64,000 bases of DNA from Boswellia sacra. Taxonomy: Eukaryota > Streptophyta > Magnoliopsida > Sapindales > Burseraceae. How positions within the stretch are numbered: position 1 is the stretch's first letter; every line of letters begins with the position of its first letter. The notes beneath the pieces are model-generated. The model worked only from the letters and a program-made list of their open reading frames with translations, searched no databases and was not told the DNA's origin. Made by a program: the position numbers and the translations under genes. Location of the stretch: assembly GCA_013180625.2 (NCBI GenBank), contig SNVD02007100.1:208011-272010 (forward strand), written 5' to 3'. Shown in pieces: positions 10,840 to 21,356 of this stretch.

Positions 10840-12281
10840 TGATGGAACACTTAAATGTGTACAATTAATAAGAGCTTAATCCATTATTTTTTACTAATAG
10901 TGTCATAAAATTCCTCAACTTAAGTATGTTTGTATTCTTCGCATCTTTTGAATTAGCTTTATCTTAATTTCAGTTTTTATTGCAGGTTCAGTAAAATGGG
11001 CATAACTTTCTATTTATAGATCAGAATGGTGCAAATCTTGATTTGTTGGAAAGCTGATTTAATCATCTATAAGATTGTATTTCACAAGCATCATAAAGCC
11101 TTGAAGTGAACCTATCTACAAATTTAGCCTAGCCTGACCATGCCTCCGAATTTTGACCATATCTCTTGATATAAGTAACCAAATCGTATGAGCTGAGAGA
11201 AATATCTCCAACTTTCATGAAGATCAAAATTGTGCACATGATGATCCCAATTATCAACAAGATATTTTACAATTATCCCTTTGTAATTTGACAAGTTTGC
11301 CCCTAAACGTATCTATAAATAGAGGTGCATTGTGGCCCATTAAGGCATCTTGGCTCTGGTTGAGATCTTTTGTTATTGTGTTTTCTCTATTATGTTTTGT
11401 TCTCTTAATTTTATTAATAAATCATTTTCTTTTTGCAATTTATTTTCTTTCTTGCATAATGTCTTGCTAAATTCTCTCATACTAAGGTGAAAGATTGAAA
11501 CCCTTGATATGAGACTAAAGATTTTCTAACCCTTTGATATGTTCTTAATAATCATAATCTTTCATTATTTATTTTTATATGTTTTATATTTATTTTCTTA
11601 ATCAATTTGACATCACTCGTAAAGTGGAGGTCTTGATCCACTGTAGACAATCCTTAGTACATCAAATACTTGGCTCCTTTCTAGACGTTGTATGGTTCTT
11701 TCTTACCAACATAAGTCTAGTTAGGAACCTTGATTTGTTGTAGACATATGGTGATTGGCACATTGGATGCTTGAACCCATTTATAAGAAGTGGTACAAAT
11801 ATTGGTTATGAAACAAATATAATTTATATAACTAAAATGGGCTTAAATGACATACATTCCGATTGGAACCTCCTTGATGTGTGAATTCCAATTAAGTTAT
11901 AATTGGGTTATTTATCCTTATTTGATATATCAAGGGCGGATCCCCTAACCTTAACTTTCATGATTATTGTGTCAATTTCTCTTACTTGTGTATTTTAAGT
12001 ATACTTGTTTAATACTTATGAAATTGTTCCTTCATTTGCTATGGTAGGTTTACCACCTTTTATTTTTGTTCTACATTTGAATGGTTGGTAGTACCGCTTA
12101 CCGTATTTACTTATATTTGCTAACATTATCTTGTCATTTATTTACATTATTCATATCTTATTCTCTTATTCTATAGTTTGTAATGCTAAATCCCCTTCCC
12201 CATAGATTGACCACGGTCTTGTCGGATTTATTACTTCGACACTCTTATACTTGGGAGATAGTCCTATTTTTGGATGTGTCA
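10840..12281 (+). repeat. Element C 5' LTR (1442 bp)
   Basis: Starts TGATGGAACACTTAAATG and ends GGATGTGTCA, directly before AGTTTTTGG and the primer site. It aligns along its length with the split 3' LTR (20688-21091, 29723-30276, 32086-32681), with solo LTR F and, inverted, with the LTR of B. Visible substitutions between the two LTRs indicate an old insertion. Open frames within it are LTR noise. Confidence 0.9.
11314..11321 (+). promoter_or_regulatory. TATA box in element C 5' LTR
   Basis: TATAAATAGAGG about 475 bp into the LTR, conserved in the split 3' LTR (near 29880) and in F (49382). Candidate U3 promoter core; the transcription start would follow within about 30 bp. Confidence 0.65.
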
Positions 12282-12287
12282 AGTTTT

Positions 12288-12304
12288 TGGCACCGTTGCC
12301 AGGG
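12288..12304 (+). other. Element C primer binding site (tRNA-Asp)
   Basis: TGGCACCGTTGCCAGGG, complementary to the tRNA-Asp 3' end with two changes. It lies 6 bp after the LTR. The leader 12305-12480 before gag holds no recognisable feature. Confidence 0.88.
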
Positions 12305-12480
12305 AAGGTAAACTTGGCGTGCAAAATTGTAAGTATTTCTTTTTCTCATTTTAGATCTTAATTTTTTTATTGCCGTGTGTTCATCTTTTCTTTTCTTTCC
12401 TCTTTCAAATTTGCATGAAAATTTGGTCACAAACATCTAGTGGTAGACTTATTAGAAAAACATCATCTTCCCTAGAAAAC

Positions 12481-14040
12481 ATGGCTGACAATCAAGTGGA
12501 AAGGTTTACAGATGAAGGGGATAATCGTTCCCAACAAAATGACCAAAACCAACCAAGAACCCTTAGAGATTACATGAATCCAGTAAGGACTAGTGCACCA
12601 TCGTGAGTAGTTTCTCCTCCCAATGCAATCCATTTTAATTTCAAACCGAGTTTCGTTCGACTTTTATTCACCTTTCATGGCATTGATAAGGAGAACCCAT
12701 ATTCACACTTAAAATCTTTGAAGAGGTGTGCAACTCCTACAATGACCCAAATTGTAGCATAAACACTATTAGATTAAAGCTTTTTCCTTTTTCTTTAAAA
12801 GATAAAGCTAGAAAATGGCTACAAAATTTAAGATCAAGTTCCATCAGTTCATGGGTTGGGATGAAACAACAATTTTTGAAAAAAAAAATTCCTACCCATA
12901 GAACAAATTCTTTTAAAAGACAAATTCCTACTTTTACTCAAAAAATAAGGAGAAACCCTTTACCATTGTTAGGATAGGTATAAGAATTACTTAATACCTG
13001 TCCTCACCATGGTTTTGAAACTTGGAGAATAGTTGCACACTTTTATGAAGGGTTAACACCTCAAGACAGGCAACTAGTAGAGCTAATGTATAACGGACAA
13101 TTTGGAGATAAAGACCCTGAGGAAATAATTGATTACCTAGATTCATTAACAGACAAAGCCTAAAATTGGGACACTGCTGGCATCTATAACGTACCAAGCA
13201 AAGCCCCACCCTTGACATCTAATAGAAGCATATATAACCTTAGGGAAGACCATAACTTCAAGCCAAATATGATCCCTAGCTAGAAAAGTCGATGCTTTAG
13301 AAATGAAAAAAAAAGTGGTCAATTGAATTCTGTTCAAGAAATTGTCTGTCACATTTGTAATGTAATGACCATCCTACCGATGATTGCCCAACTTGCTTTT
13401 AGGAAATGTCTCCACGAACAAGCCAATGCCTTAAACACTTTCAAAAGGTCAAATCACAATCCATACTCACAAACCTACAATCTTGGTTAGAGAAATCATC
13501 CAAATTTTAGTTGAAAAAATGACAATCATGCGCAATCTTTACAAGTCCCTTTTCAAACACAGTAAAATTTTCAAAATTCTCATGATCATGCATATGTTCC
13601 TCCTCTTAGGAAAGACCTTGAAGATACATTGCATTAATTTATTATAAAGCAAAGACTTTCAATAGTCAAACTGCTCAACCATTAGCAAATTTGTCAGACA
13701 CTCTTGCAAAATTTTCATCTGTACTTAGCATTCAAGAAAAAGGGAAATTTTCGTCTCAAACGTTACAAAACCCCAAAGATCAATCTAACTCAAGTTTTGG
13801 TAGTTCAAATAGCCATTATGTGGACCAAGCCAAATCAGTCATGACCTTTTGCAATAGTAAGGTTGTTGAAAAACGTATTCCTAAACCTTACGAGAAAGAA
13901 GACAAATCAATCTTCAAAGGTCAGGAAGAGGTTACCAAACCAATACTTAGTGAGGAAGAAACCAAATCCCCACCTGTACCTCCATTTCCTCAAGCATTAG
14001 CCACTCAAAAGAAGCCAAACCACAATTCTGAAATTTTTTA
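12481..14040 (+). pseudogene. gag: Element C gag
   Basis: Start chosen at the ATG at 12481 (MADNQVERFTDEGDNRSQQ), which matches element B's gag start. A TGA at 12604-12606 closes the first piece. Capsid-domain blocks continue in other frames (SINTIRLKLFPFSLKDKARKW, WVGMKQQFLKK). A zinc knuckle of the CHICN...DDC type is visible near 13350-13395 with an indel. The last piece, 13691-14040, is the Lys/Ser/Pro-rich linker (MSDTLAKFSSVLSIQEKGKF). Capsid polyprotein, broken by at least three frameshifts and several stops. Confidence 0.82.
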
Positions 14041-14698
14041 AATTTTCAAACAGGTGAAGGTCAATATTTCCTTGCTAGATGTGATCAAACATGTACCTTC
14101 TTATGCAAAATTTTTGAAAGATTTGTGCACTGTGGAAAGAAAATTGAATGTGAAAAAGAAGGCCTTTCTAACCGAGCAAGTAAGTGCTATTCTTTAAAAT
14201 AATAATACAATGAAATATAAGGATCGAGGATGTCCTATAATTTCATGTATTATTGGAGATAATAAAATTGAACAAGCTTTACTTGATCGTGGTGCTAGTG
14301 TAAATTTGCTTCGATACTTGATTTTGCAGAAACTCAATCTAGATGAGTTAAAACCGACTTCTGTGACTCTTTTACTTGCTGATAGATCATTTAAAGTGTC
14401 AAGAGGAGTAGTAGAAAATGTGTTAGCTCAAGTCGATAAATTAATTTACCTAGTGGATTTTATTGTCTTGGATACACAACCAGTAGAAGTATGTAATTTA
14501 ATTCCTGTCATTTTAGGGCATCCATATCTAGCTACCTCTAATGCTTTGATTAATTACAAGAATAGAGTCATTAAGCTATCATTTGAGAACATGACATTGG
14601 AACTTAACATTTTTAATATGTGCAAACAATCGCATGAGGAAGATGATGAAATTAAGGAAGCTAATATGATTGAAACATCCAAAAAGGGAGTTTTCTGA
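14041..14698 (+). pseudogene. pro: Element C aspartic protease
   Basis: The open frame 14210-14698 carries active-site LLDRGASVNLL (the D and GAS are kept; the residue between is Arg, where Leu is usual in this lineage), then VTLLLADRSFKV, RGVVENVLAQVDKLIY, VDFIVLDTQPVE and LGHPYLATSNALINY. The preceding part (14041-14209), with stops, encodes the linker VNISLLDVIKHVPSYAKF. It would cut the gag-pol polyprotein. The protease itself is open for 162 codons. Confidence 0.83.
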
Positions 14699-14828
14699 CC
14701 CTTTGGAAACCTGTTTAGTCAATTCATTAGAATCGAGTATGCAACTAGAGCTTGATCCTTATAATATATGTTCTTTACTGGATTGTGCACAAGCGATGAA
14801 AAAAGGCTAAAAACCACGATTCTAAAAA

Positions 14829-15990
14829 TTGGGGCAAATAAATGAAAGTAACGAAGAGGAAGCTCCCAAGTTAGAACTGAAGCCCTTACCTGAAGGACTA
14901 AAATACGCATATTTTGGAGAGAATCAGACATCTCCAGTGGTAATTTCTTCATCCCTCACAAGCGAGCAACAAGGTAAGTTGACAGAAATGCTTAAAAGGC
15001 ATAAAAATGCAATTGGGTGGACTTTAAAAGACATAAAAGGCATTAACCCTTTGATTTGTACACATAGAGTACATTTGGAAGAAAATGCCAAAATATACCA
15101 ACCTCAAAGAAGATTAAATCCATAAATGAGAAAGGACATTAGGGCTGAAGTTCTTAAACTACTTGATGTAGAAATTATCTACCCTATTTTGGATAGCAAG
15201 TAGGTAAGCCTCTCACAAGTAGTACCTAAGAAATCTAGCATTATAGTAGTAAAAAATGAGAAGGGTGAATTATTACCAGCTCGAATCTCATCCAATTGGA
15301 GGATTTCTATTGACTATAGAAGGTTAAATGCTGTCATAAGAAAAGACCATTTTACCTTATCATTCCTTGACCAAATTTTAGAAGGAGTAGCAGGGCACTC
15401 CTACTACTGCTTTCTCGATAGATACTCAGGCTATTATCAAATTCCTATTGCACTTGAAGATCAAGAAAAGACCACATTCACGTGCCTCTTCGACACTTTT
15501 GCATTTAGAAGGTGCCTTTTGGACTTTGTAATGCCCCAGAGACTTTTCAAAGATGCATGTTAAGCATTTTCAGTGACATAGTTGAGCATTGTTTAGAAGT
15601 TTTCATGGATAATTTAACTATCTTTGGAAATTTTTTTGATAATTATCTTGAAAACTTAGAAAAAGTCCTAAAAAGGTGTGAAGAAAAGGTCTTATTTTGA
15701 ACTGGGAAAAATGTCATTATATAGTTACGTCAGGGATTGTCTTAGGTCATATGGTATTTTCTAAGGGAATTGAAGTGGATAAAGCAAAAGTGGAATTGAT
15801 TTCACATTTGCCCCCACCCTAAACAGTCAAGGTGATTCGTTCATTCTTAGGGCATGCTGGATTTTATAGAAGGTTCATACAAAATTTCAGTGCTATATCG
15901 AAGCCTCTTTATAACCTCTTAATAAAAGACACTTTTTTTGAATGGACTTAAGAATGTCAAAATGCTTTTGATAGGTTAATTGGAGTTTTA
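14829..15990 (+). pseudogene. Element C reverse transcriptase
   Basis: Open to 15125 through the linker (LKYAYFGENQTSPVVIS, GWTLKDIKGINP, CTHRVHLEENAK), then a stop. Continues KLLDVEIIYPILDSK, WRISIDYRRLNAVIRKDHF, SYYCFLDRYSGYYQIPIAL. After a frameshift, 15512-15700 reads MPFGLCNAPETFQRCM and FMDNLTIF. The second catalytic Asp of the expected FMDD has become Asn, so the polymerase would be dead even without the frame breaks. The connection domain follows to about 15990. Confidence 0.85.
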
Positions 15991-16005
15991 ACAACTACTC
16001 TAATT

Positions 16006-16480
16006 ATGCAATCTCCTGATTGGTCCTTGCCTTTTGAATTGATTTGTGATACGAGTGACTTTGTTGTTGGTGCTGTCTTAGGACAAAGAAAAGAAGGTAA
16101 GCCTTATGTGATATGCTATGCAAGTAGGACTTTAAATGATGCACAAATGAATTATATAACAAGTGAAAAAGAATTACTTGTAATAGTATTTGCTTTAAAC
16201 AAATTTCGATCTTATTTAATTGGTTCTTCAATGATTGTTTACACTAACCATGTAGTTATGAGATATTTAATGTCTAAACAAGCTGCAAAATCTAGATTGA
16301 TACGGTGGATCTTATTTCTCCAAGAATTGAACCTCACAGTAAAGGATAAGAAAGGAGCCGAAAATGTCATTGCGGATCATCTATCAAGGTTAACGACAGA
16401 GACATCAATTGAAACTTTACCTATCAATGACTATTTTTTTGATGAATTTTTATTCTCCGTTGCTACAGTACCTTGGTTTG
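16006..16480 (+). pseudogene. Element C RNase H
   Basis: Part of the open frame 16006-16578. LICDTSDFVVGAVLGQRKEG (first Asp changed context, DTSD rather than DASD), VICYASRTLNDAQMNY, SEKELLVIVFALNKF, VIVYTNHVVMRYLMSKQAAK (Asn where TDH is usual) and ENVIADHLSRL. Removes RNA from the RNA:DNA hybrid. Loss of the TDH aspartate suggests relaxed constraint. Confidence 0.83.
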
Positions 16481-17754
16481 CTAACATTGTAAATTTTCTT
16501 ACAACAGGAGAAATGCCACCTTATTGGAGTGCTCAAGACAAGAGGAAGTTTTTGACCGAGGTAAAAAATTTTTATTAGGATGATCCATATTCGTTCAAAT
16601 ATTATCCGAACCAAATAATTAGAAGATGCATACCTGATAATGAGGTAAGTAGTGTCATTAATTTTTGTCACTCTGAAGCATATGGAGGATACTTTTCATC
16701 TAAAAAAATAGCTACTAAAATCTTGCAATGTAGATTTTATTGACCCACCTTATTTAAAGATTCACATACATTTTGCAAAACTTGTGAAAATTGTCCAAAA
16801 CTGGGATCCATTTCAAAACGAAACATGATCCCTTTGAATACTATTCTTGTTGTTAAAATCTTTGACTGTTGGGGTATTGATTTTATGGGATCTTTTTCAC
16901 CATCATTTGGTTTTGTGTACATTCTTGTTGCAGTAGACTATGTTTCAAAATGGGTCGAGACAATTCCATGTCAAAACAATAATCACAAAACAGTTATCAA
17001 ATTCTTGAAAGAGAATATCTTGTGTAGATTTGGAGTTCCTCGATCATTATTAGTGATGGGGGTACACATCTTTGTAACAAACCATTTGAAACTCTAATGA
17101 AGAAATATGGAATAACCCATAAAGTTTCTACACCTTATCACTTGCAAACAAGTGGACAAGTTGAATTAGCTGATAGGGAGATAAAACAGATCTTAAAAAA
17201 AGCGGTTAGCCTAAACCGTAAAGGTTGGTCTCTAAGACTTAATGATTCACTTTGGGTTTACCTAATTGCTTTCAAAAAAACATTGGCTATGTTTCCTTAT
17301 AGATTAGTTTATGGAAAACTTTGTCACTTGCCTGTGGAAATTGAGCATAAAGCTTATTGGGCACTAAAACATTTAACACAAATTTGAATAATTCTTGCAA
17401 GTTATATAAACTCCAACTAAGTGAACTTGAAGAAATCAGGAATGGGGCTTATGAAAATTCTAAAATCTACAAAGAAAAAATGAAGGTTTTTCATGACAAA
17501 TTCATTGGTAGAAAATCTTTTGAACCTCCATAAAAAGTTCTTTTATATAATTCATGATTGCATTTGTTTCCTGGTAAACTTCGGTCTTGTTAGATTGGGC
17601 CTTTCATTATTAAAAATATTTTCTCTCATGGAGTAGTTGAAATTGAGAACCCAAAGAATGGTAATGTTTTTAAAGTTAATGGACAACGGTTAAAACCATT
17701 CTTTGAAAATTTTGATCAAAATGAAGAATACATTGCTTTAATCGATCCTTTTTA
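16481..17754 (+). pseudogene. int: Element C integrase
   Basis: HHCC finger in 16570-16800 (FCHSEAYGGYFSS, CKTCENC), interrupted by stops at the YWDD and FYWPT positions. Core: DCWGIDFMGSFSPSFGF, VAVDYVSKWVETIPC (16860-16960), then the second Asp region shifted by one base (17040-17070), then 17097-17387 with GITHKVSTPYHLQTSGQVE, including the catalytic Glu. The C-terminal part to 17754 (VVEIENPKNGNVFKVNGQRL, ending IDPF) resembles the end of Athila pol. It inserts the cDNA into host DNA. Confidence 0.85.
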
Positions 17755-17768
17755 AGGATTGATTTTTC

Positions 17769-17851
17769 TCGGTCAAGTGGCGGATATGATAGTCCGTGAC
17801 TTTTAAAGTCGGTTTTTCAGTTCACTAAAAATTATTGCTCACCTTGCATTC
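17769..17851 (+). promoter_or_regulatory. Conserved block after pol with possible 3' splice site (element C)
   Basis: CGGTCAAGTGGCGGATATGA followed by TTAAAGTCGGTTTTTCAG at 17820. Nearly the same block occurs in element G at 54411-54482, although the surrounding sequence has diverged. The TTTTTCAG end looks like a plant splice acceptor, just upstream of ORF X. Splicing to express the 3' genes is my inference. Confidence 0.5.
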
Positions 17852-17882
17852 ATTTTCTTTTCTTTTCTCTCATCCTCCTGAC

Positions 17883-18500
17883 ATGGATAACATTCTCTCG
17901 AATCTGCATAGACATTTTCCCCCTCTTCCTCAAAATGATTTGCTTAAAATTTACAAAGCTCGTGTAGGAAGACTAAGGATGTTAAAGCACAAGGGTATTC
18001 CTCCTAATTTAAGATGGTTAATTGAAGCCAAGGTCTGATTTTCTTGTGAATTTTCAGATGATCTTGTTTCTCACATGCCAGGTCTGGAAAAAAGCTCTTA
18101 TGCCAAAAAGCAAGGAGTAAAAAGGTTACAAGTTTGTCGCAAATGTGCAAAATAGACTTGTAACCAGTGTTGCCACTTCTTGGGAGTTTTGTCTAACAAT
18201 CGAGAGGATAAGCTACAATTCATCAAGAATTAACTGAATAAGGAGTCTTTGGATAATATCCAATTGACTCTTGAAATGCATTCTTGTGGAATTATGTAGC
18301 GTGAAATTTTGAAATTATAGGTACAATTTTGAGAAGAGCAGGCACGTTATAGTCTCGGGAATCTCACTCAAAACAACTATATTTGCCAATTTATAAGAAA
18401 ATAGGATGGAAGCATATCTCCAACTCATAGAAGGTGTTTAAGCTAATTCTAAATGTAAAACCAAAGGGAGATGTGAGCCACAGTCATATCCACCTGTACA
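17883..18500 (+). pseudogene. ORF X of element C (unrecognised conserved protein)
   Basis: I do not recognise the protein. From ATG 17883 it reads MDNILSNLHRHFPPLPQND, LLKIYKARVGRLRMLKHKG and LRWLIEAKV to a TGA at 18036. The same frame then carries on, with several stops but no frameshift, for about 140 more codons. These include a Cys cluster CRKCAK*TCNQCC, NREDKLQFIKN, LTLEMHSCGI and ICQFIRK. Element G has the same protein at 54519-55150. The shared frame over roughly 180 codons shows it once coded. It occupies the env-like position of Athila elements, but I see no signal peptide in it. Confidence 0.65.
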
Positions 18501-18689
18501 TATGCATGTGTGCTATCATTTTTGAATTTTTATGCTTATAGCTGTCATTTTTTAATTTATATCTTTTGGTTAACTTATGCATTTATGTTGCCTTATTTGT
18601 ATATTTTTTTTTTGAATTTCTATGCTTTATTGTTAAACTTTTTCAACAAACAGTCGAGCTACTTATATAGATGTCATCATTAGAATACC

Positions 18690-18759
18690 TTTTTGCACTC
18701 CATAAATATGACATCTCTTGTTCTTCACTTCACACATATAGTTAGAAAGTTACATAGAC
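18690..18759 (+). promoter_or_regulatory. Conserved leader upstream of LOG start (element C)
   Basis: TTTTTGCACTCCATAAATAT near 18690-18711, then TCTTGTTCTTCA, is matched in G (55258-55291). CATAAATA could be a TATA-like core or simply part of the 5' UTR carried in with the captured cDNA. The sequence alone does not decide. Confidence 0.35.
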
Positions 18760-19392
18760 ATGGAGGGAACCTCAAAATGTCGAATCCAAAAGATATGCAT
18801 ATTCTGTGGATCTCAAACTAGAAAAAGTGAAGAGTTTATAGCAGTAGCAAATTATCTTGGTAGGCTATTAGCTGAAAGAACTATTCATGTGGTTTATGCG
18901 GGAGGTAACTTCAGGGTTAATAGGTTGTGTGTCAAAAGCTGCACTCTTAGGAGACAGTCAAGTTTTAGGTGTTATTCCTAAAGCTTTGGCTGTAGAAAGC
19001 ATAATTGAAAAAATAGTTAGGTAGGAATAACAAGTCTCCTCTACGCATGAGCGCATGGCATATATGCTTATCAATTCGGATGGCTTTATTACTTTACCAG
19101 GTAGCTCTTGGTACTTTCGAAGAAATTTTCAAATTGCCTTTTGGGCCCAACTGAATCTCTATAAAAAACCCATAGGTTTGTTGAATGTTAAAAATTTCTT
19201 TGATCCTTTGATGCATTTTATTGATGCGACTGCAGAACATAATTATATCCCACATTCGGCGTGACTACTACTAATGAATTATTTGACAAATTGCAAGCAG
19301 TCAAGTATGAACCTGACCCAGCAATAACTCAAATTAATTGGTCAGAGGGACAAAACAAAAAGTGCAAATTGGATCTGACGCTCCGTTTGTAA
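18760..19392 (+). pseudogene. LOG-like cytokinin riboside 5'-monophosphate phosphoribohydrolase, element C copy
   Basis: LOG releases active free-base cytokinin from its nucleotide. The start ATG at 18760 (MEGTSKCRIQK) leads into ICIFCGSQ, NYLGRLLAERTIHVVYAGG. A one-base insertion near 18910 shifts the frame, which resumes GCVSKAALLGDSQVLGVIPK, then stops at KIVR*E*, then DGFITLPG. The PGGxGTxxE-type motif survives as LPGS then GTFEE in a shifted frame. Then FWAQLNLYKKPIGLLNV and NYIPHSA*. After a short deletion the tail runs to TAA 19390 (ITQINWSEG, KLDLTLRL). No introns are visible. It is flanked by element sequence on both sides, so it is part of C, not a host gene. Confidence 0.83.
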
Positions 19393-20673
19393 TTTTTCTT
19401 ATCTTTTATTTGTAGCATTTTATTTTACGTGTCTTTTAGGTCTTCTCTTTTAAATAACTGAAGCTTCAGGTAATGTCTCCTATTCTTTATCTCTCTACAT
19501 TTAAATATTTAGGACAATGTCTTATTTGGTTGGGGGGAAGGACAGTGGACATAAGTGTGTCTTATATTTTCTTCTTGCAATTTAAAAAAAAAAGCGAGTA
19601 AGTAATTGGATTCAGAGTGGGTGTGTAAGGAGTTCAATTCCTCTTGAGACGCATTCTGAATCAGGAATGACAGAGTAAAAACGGCCATTTTGAACTCTTG
19701 AAGCCCATAACTAATTTCTCATTTTGTTTCAATTTTGCACTTTTGAAGACTTATTTTAGCTAACTTGATATTAGTTAGTTTTGATTTTTAAATTTTATAA
19801 CGAGAATGTCTTATTCACTTCACTTTGAATTATTCAAATCTATGAACTCTCACAACCTTATCATTTAATAAATTATTTGATCATATACTCATTAAGCAAG
19901 TATTCTTGAACCTTTCTTCACACACACACATACCTTGATGCATGATTGTGGGTTGTAAAATGAAATGTTGCAATATTTGACTTATTTTGTTTTGTTTAGG
20001 ATAACAACAAAAGGAAGGGGAAAGTGAAAAAAAAAAAAGAGAAAAAAAGTGAAAGCAAAAAAAAAAAAAGAAATTGTGGAGAAGTTTGGTCTCATAGCCT
20101 CCTTAATTTGAGTAATTAAGTCCAAGGGGTGCCTCAACACCTAAAACCCTAAGACCAACTGGTTTAGGAGCTGTTGGCCCAAAGCTCGTTACATGGATTA
20201 AGGAGAAAACTTAAAGGGATTGAACATTACACTGTCCACACTTTTCTAAACAAAAATAAAGCATTCGCAACCTAAGTCGTTAAGCTTATAGGGTTGTCTT
20301 AACACTTAATGCCCTAAGGCCAACTAGTCTGGGAGTGATTAGCTTAAGGCTCGCTACATGAGCTAAAGATGCATTGTTTCAAAAAAAAAAATGATGACAA
20401 TGAAGCCCCTTACCTATGAATGTTAGCCTTAACAAATATTAGAACCGATATGGCTTCTTTCTTAAAATCCTCATAGTCATGTATCGACTGAGCAAAAAAA
20501 AAGGTTTGTTAATATCTTGATTAAATGGTACATGAGTTTTAAAAAAAAAAATCGTTGAGAGTTTGTTTATTTGGATAGAATCAAGGAAAGTGCAATAATA
20601 ACCATCTTGGATGTAAAATTCTATAAATCACTACTGAATAATAACGCTTTAATTGCTAGGGACTAGCTATAAA
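19393..20673 (+). repeat. Element C 3' non-coding region with diverged tandem repeats
   Basis: No gene seen. AACTGAAGCTTCAGGT (19456) and the following GGACAATGTCTTATTTGGTTG are shared with G. Two copies of a unit containing GAGACGCATTCTGAATC-like text lie at 19610-19700. A diverged repeat of about 166 bp period follows (20117-20210 and 20283-20370, both with CCCTAAG[AG]CCAACT). A-rich runs occur at 20029-20080, 20380 and 20540. Long repetitive 3' UTRs are common in Athila. Confidence 0.6.
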
Positions 20674-20687
20674 TTGGTTGGAGGGTG
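20674..20687 (+). other. Element C polypurine tract
   Basis: TTGGTTGGAGGGTG directly before the 3' LTR start TGATGAAC at 20688. Primes plus-strand DNA. The G counterpart is GGTCGGGGATTG at 57460-57471. Confidence 0.7.
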
Positions 20688-21091
20688 TGATGAACACTTA
20701 AATGTGTGTGATTAATAAGAGCTTAATCCATTATTTTGCACTAGTAGTGTTATAAAATTCATCAACTTAAGCATATTTATAGTCTTTGCATCTTTGAATT
20801 AGCTTCATCTTAATTTTAGTTTTTGTTACAGATTCAGTAAAATGGGCATAAATTTCTATTTATAGATCATAACGGTGCAAATCTTGATTTGTTAGAAATC
20901 TAATTAAATCATCTACAAGATTGTATTTCTCAAGCATCATGAAATTCGAGCTTTTAGTGGACCAAAAATGGGCTTCAAGGGAGCCCATCTATAGCTTCAG
21001 CCTATAGCCTGACCATGCCTCCGTATTTTGCTCATATCTCGTGATATACGTATATAAATCATATGAATCAAGATTTCTAGAAAGTTAAGAG
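20688..21091 (+). repeat. Element C 3' LTR, first segment
   Basis: TGATGAACACTTAAATGTG to AAAGTTAAGAG, matching the first part of the 5' LTR. It is interrupted at 21091 by copia D; the last five bases AAGAG are the target duplicated on the other side (29718-29722). Confidence 0.9.
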
Positions 21092-21356
21092 TGTTAGCTC
21101 TAAGGCTACATGATAATTTTGATGATAACAATACACATTGATTCATTGTGATTTACTAACATGTTTATTTATGTGCAAGAGTAATATCATTGAAATAATT
21201 GTAAAATCAAGAAGAGGCTTATTAAAATGAAGTGTTGAAGCTAAGGAGAATACTACATGTTAAAGGCACCAAAGTTTAAGAACAAGGATTGACTCAAGGA
21301 ATGTGACACATGAGCAATGTTCAATCAATTAGTCATATATATCCCTAAAAATATCC

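Noticed and set aside
18760..19392. Bacterial or fungal origin of the LOG gene by horizontal transfer
   Set aside because: The CVFCGS start, the VYGGGSLGLIG and KPIGLLN wording and the length look plant-like, so a host cDNA is the simpler source. A phylogeny would settle it.
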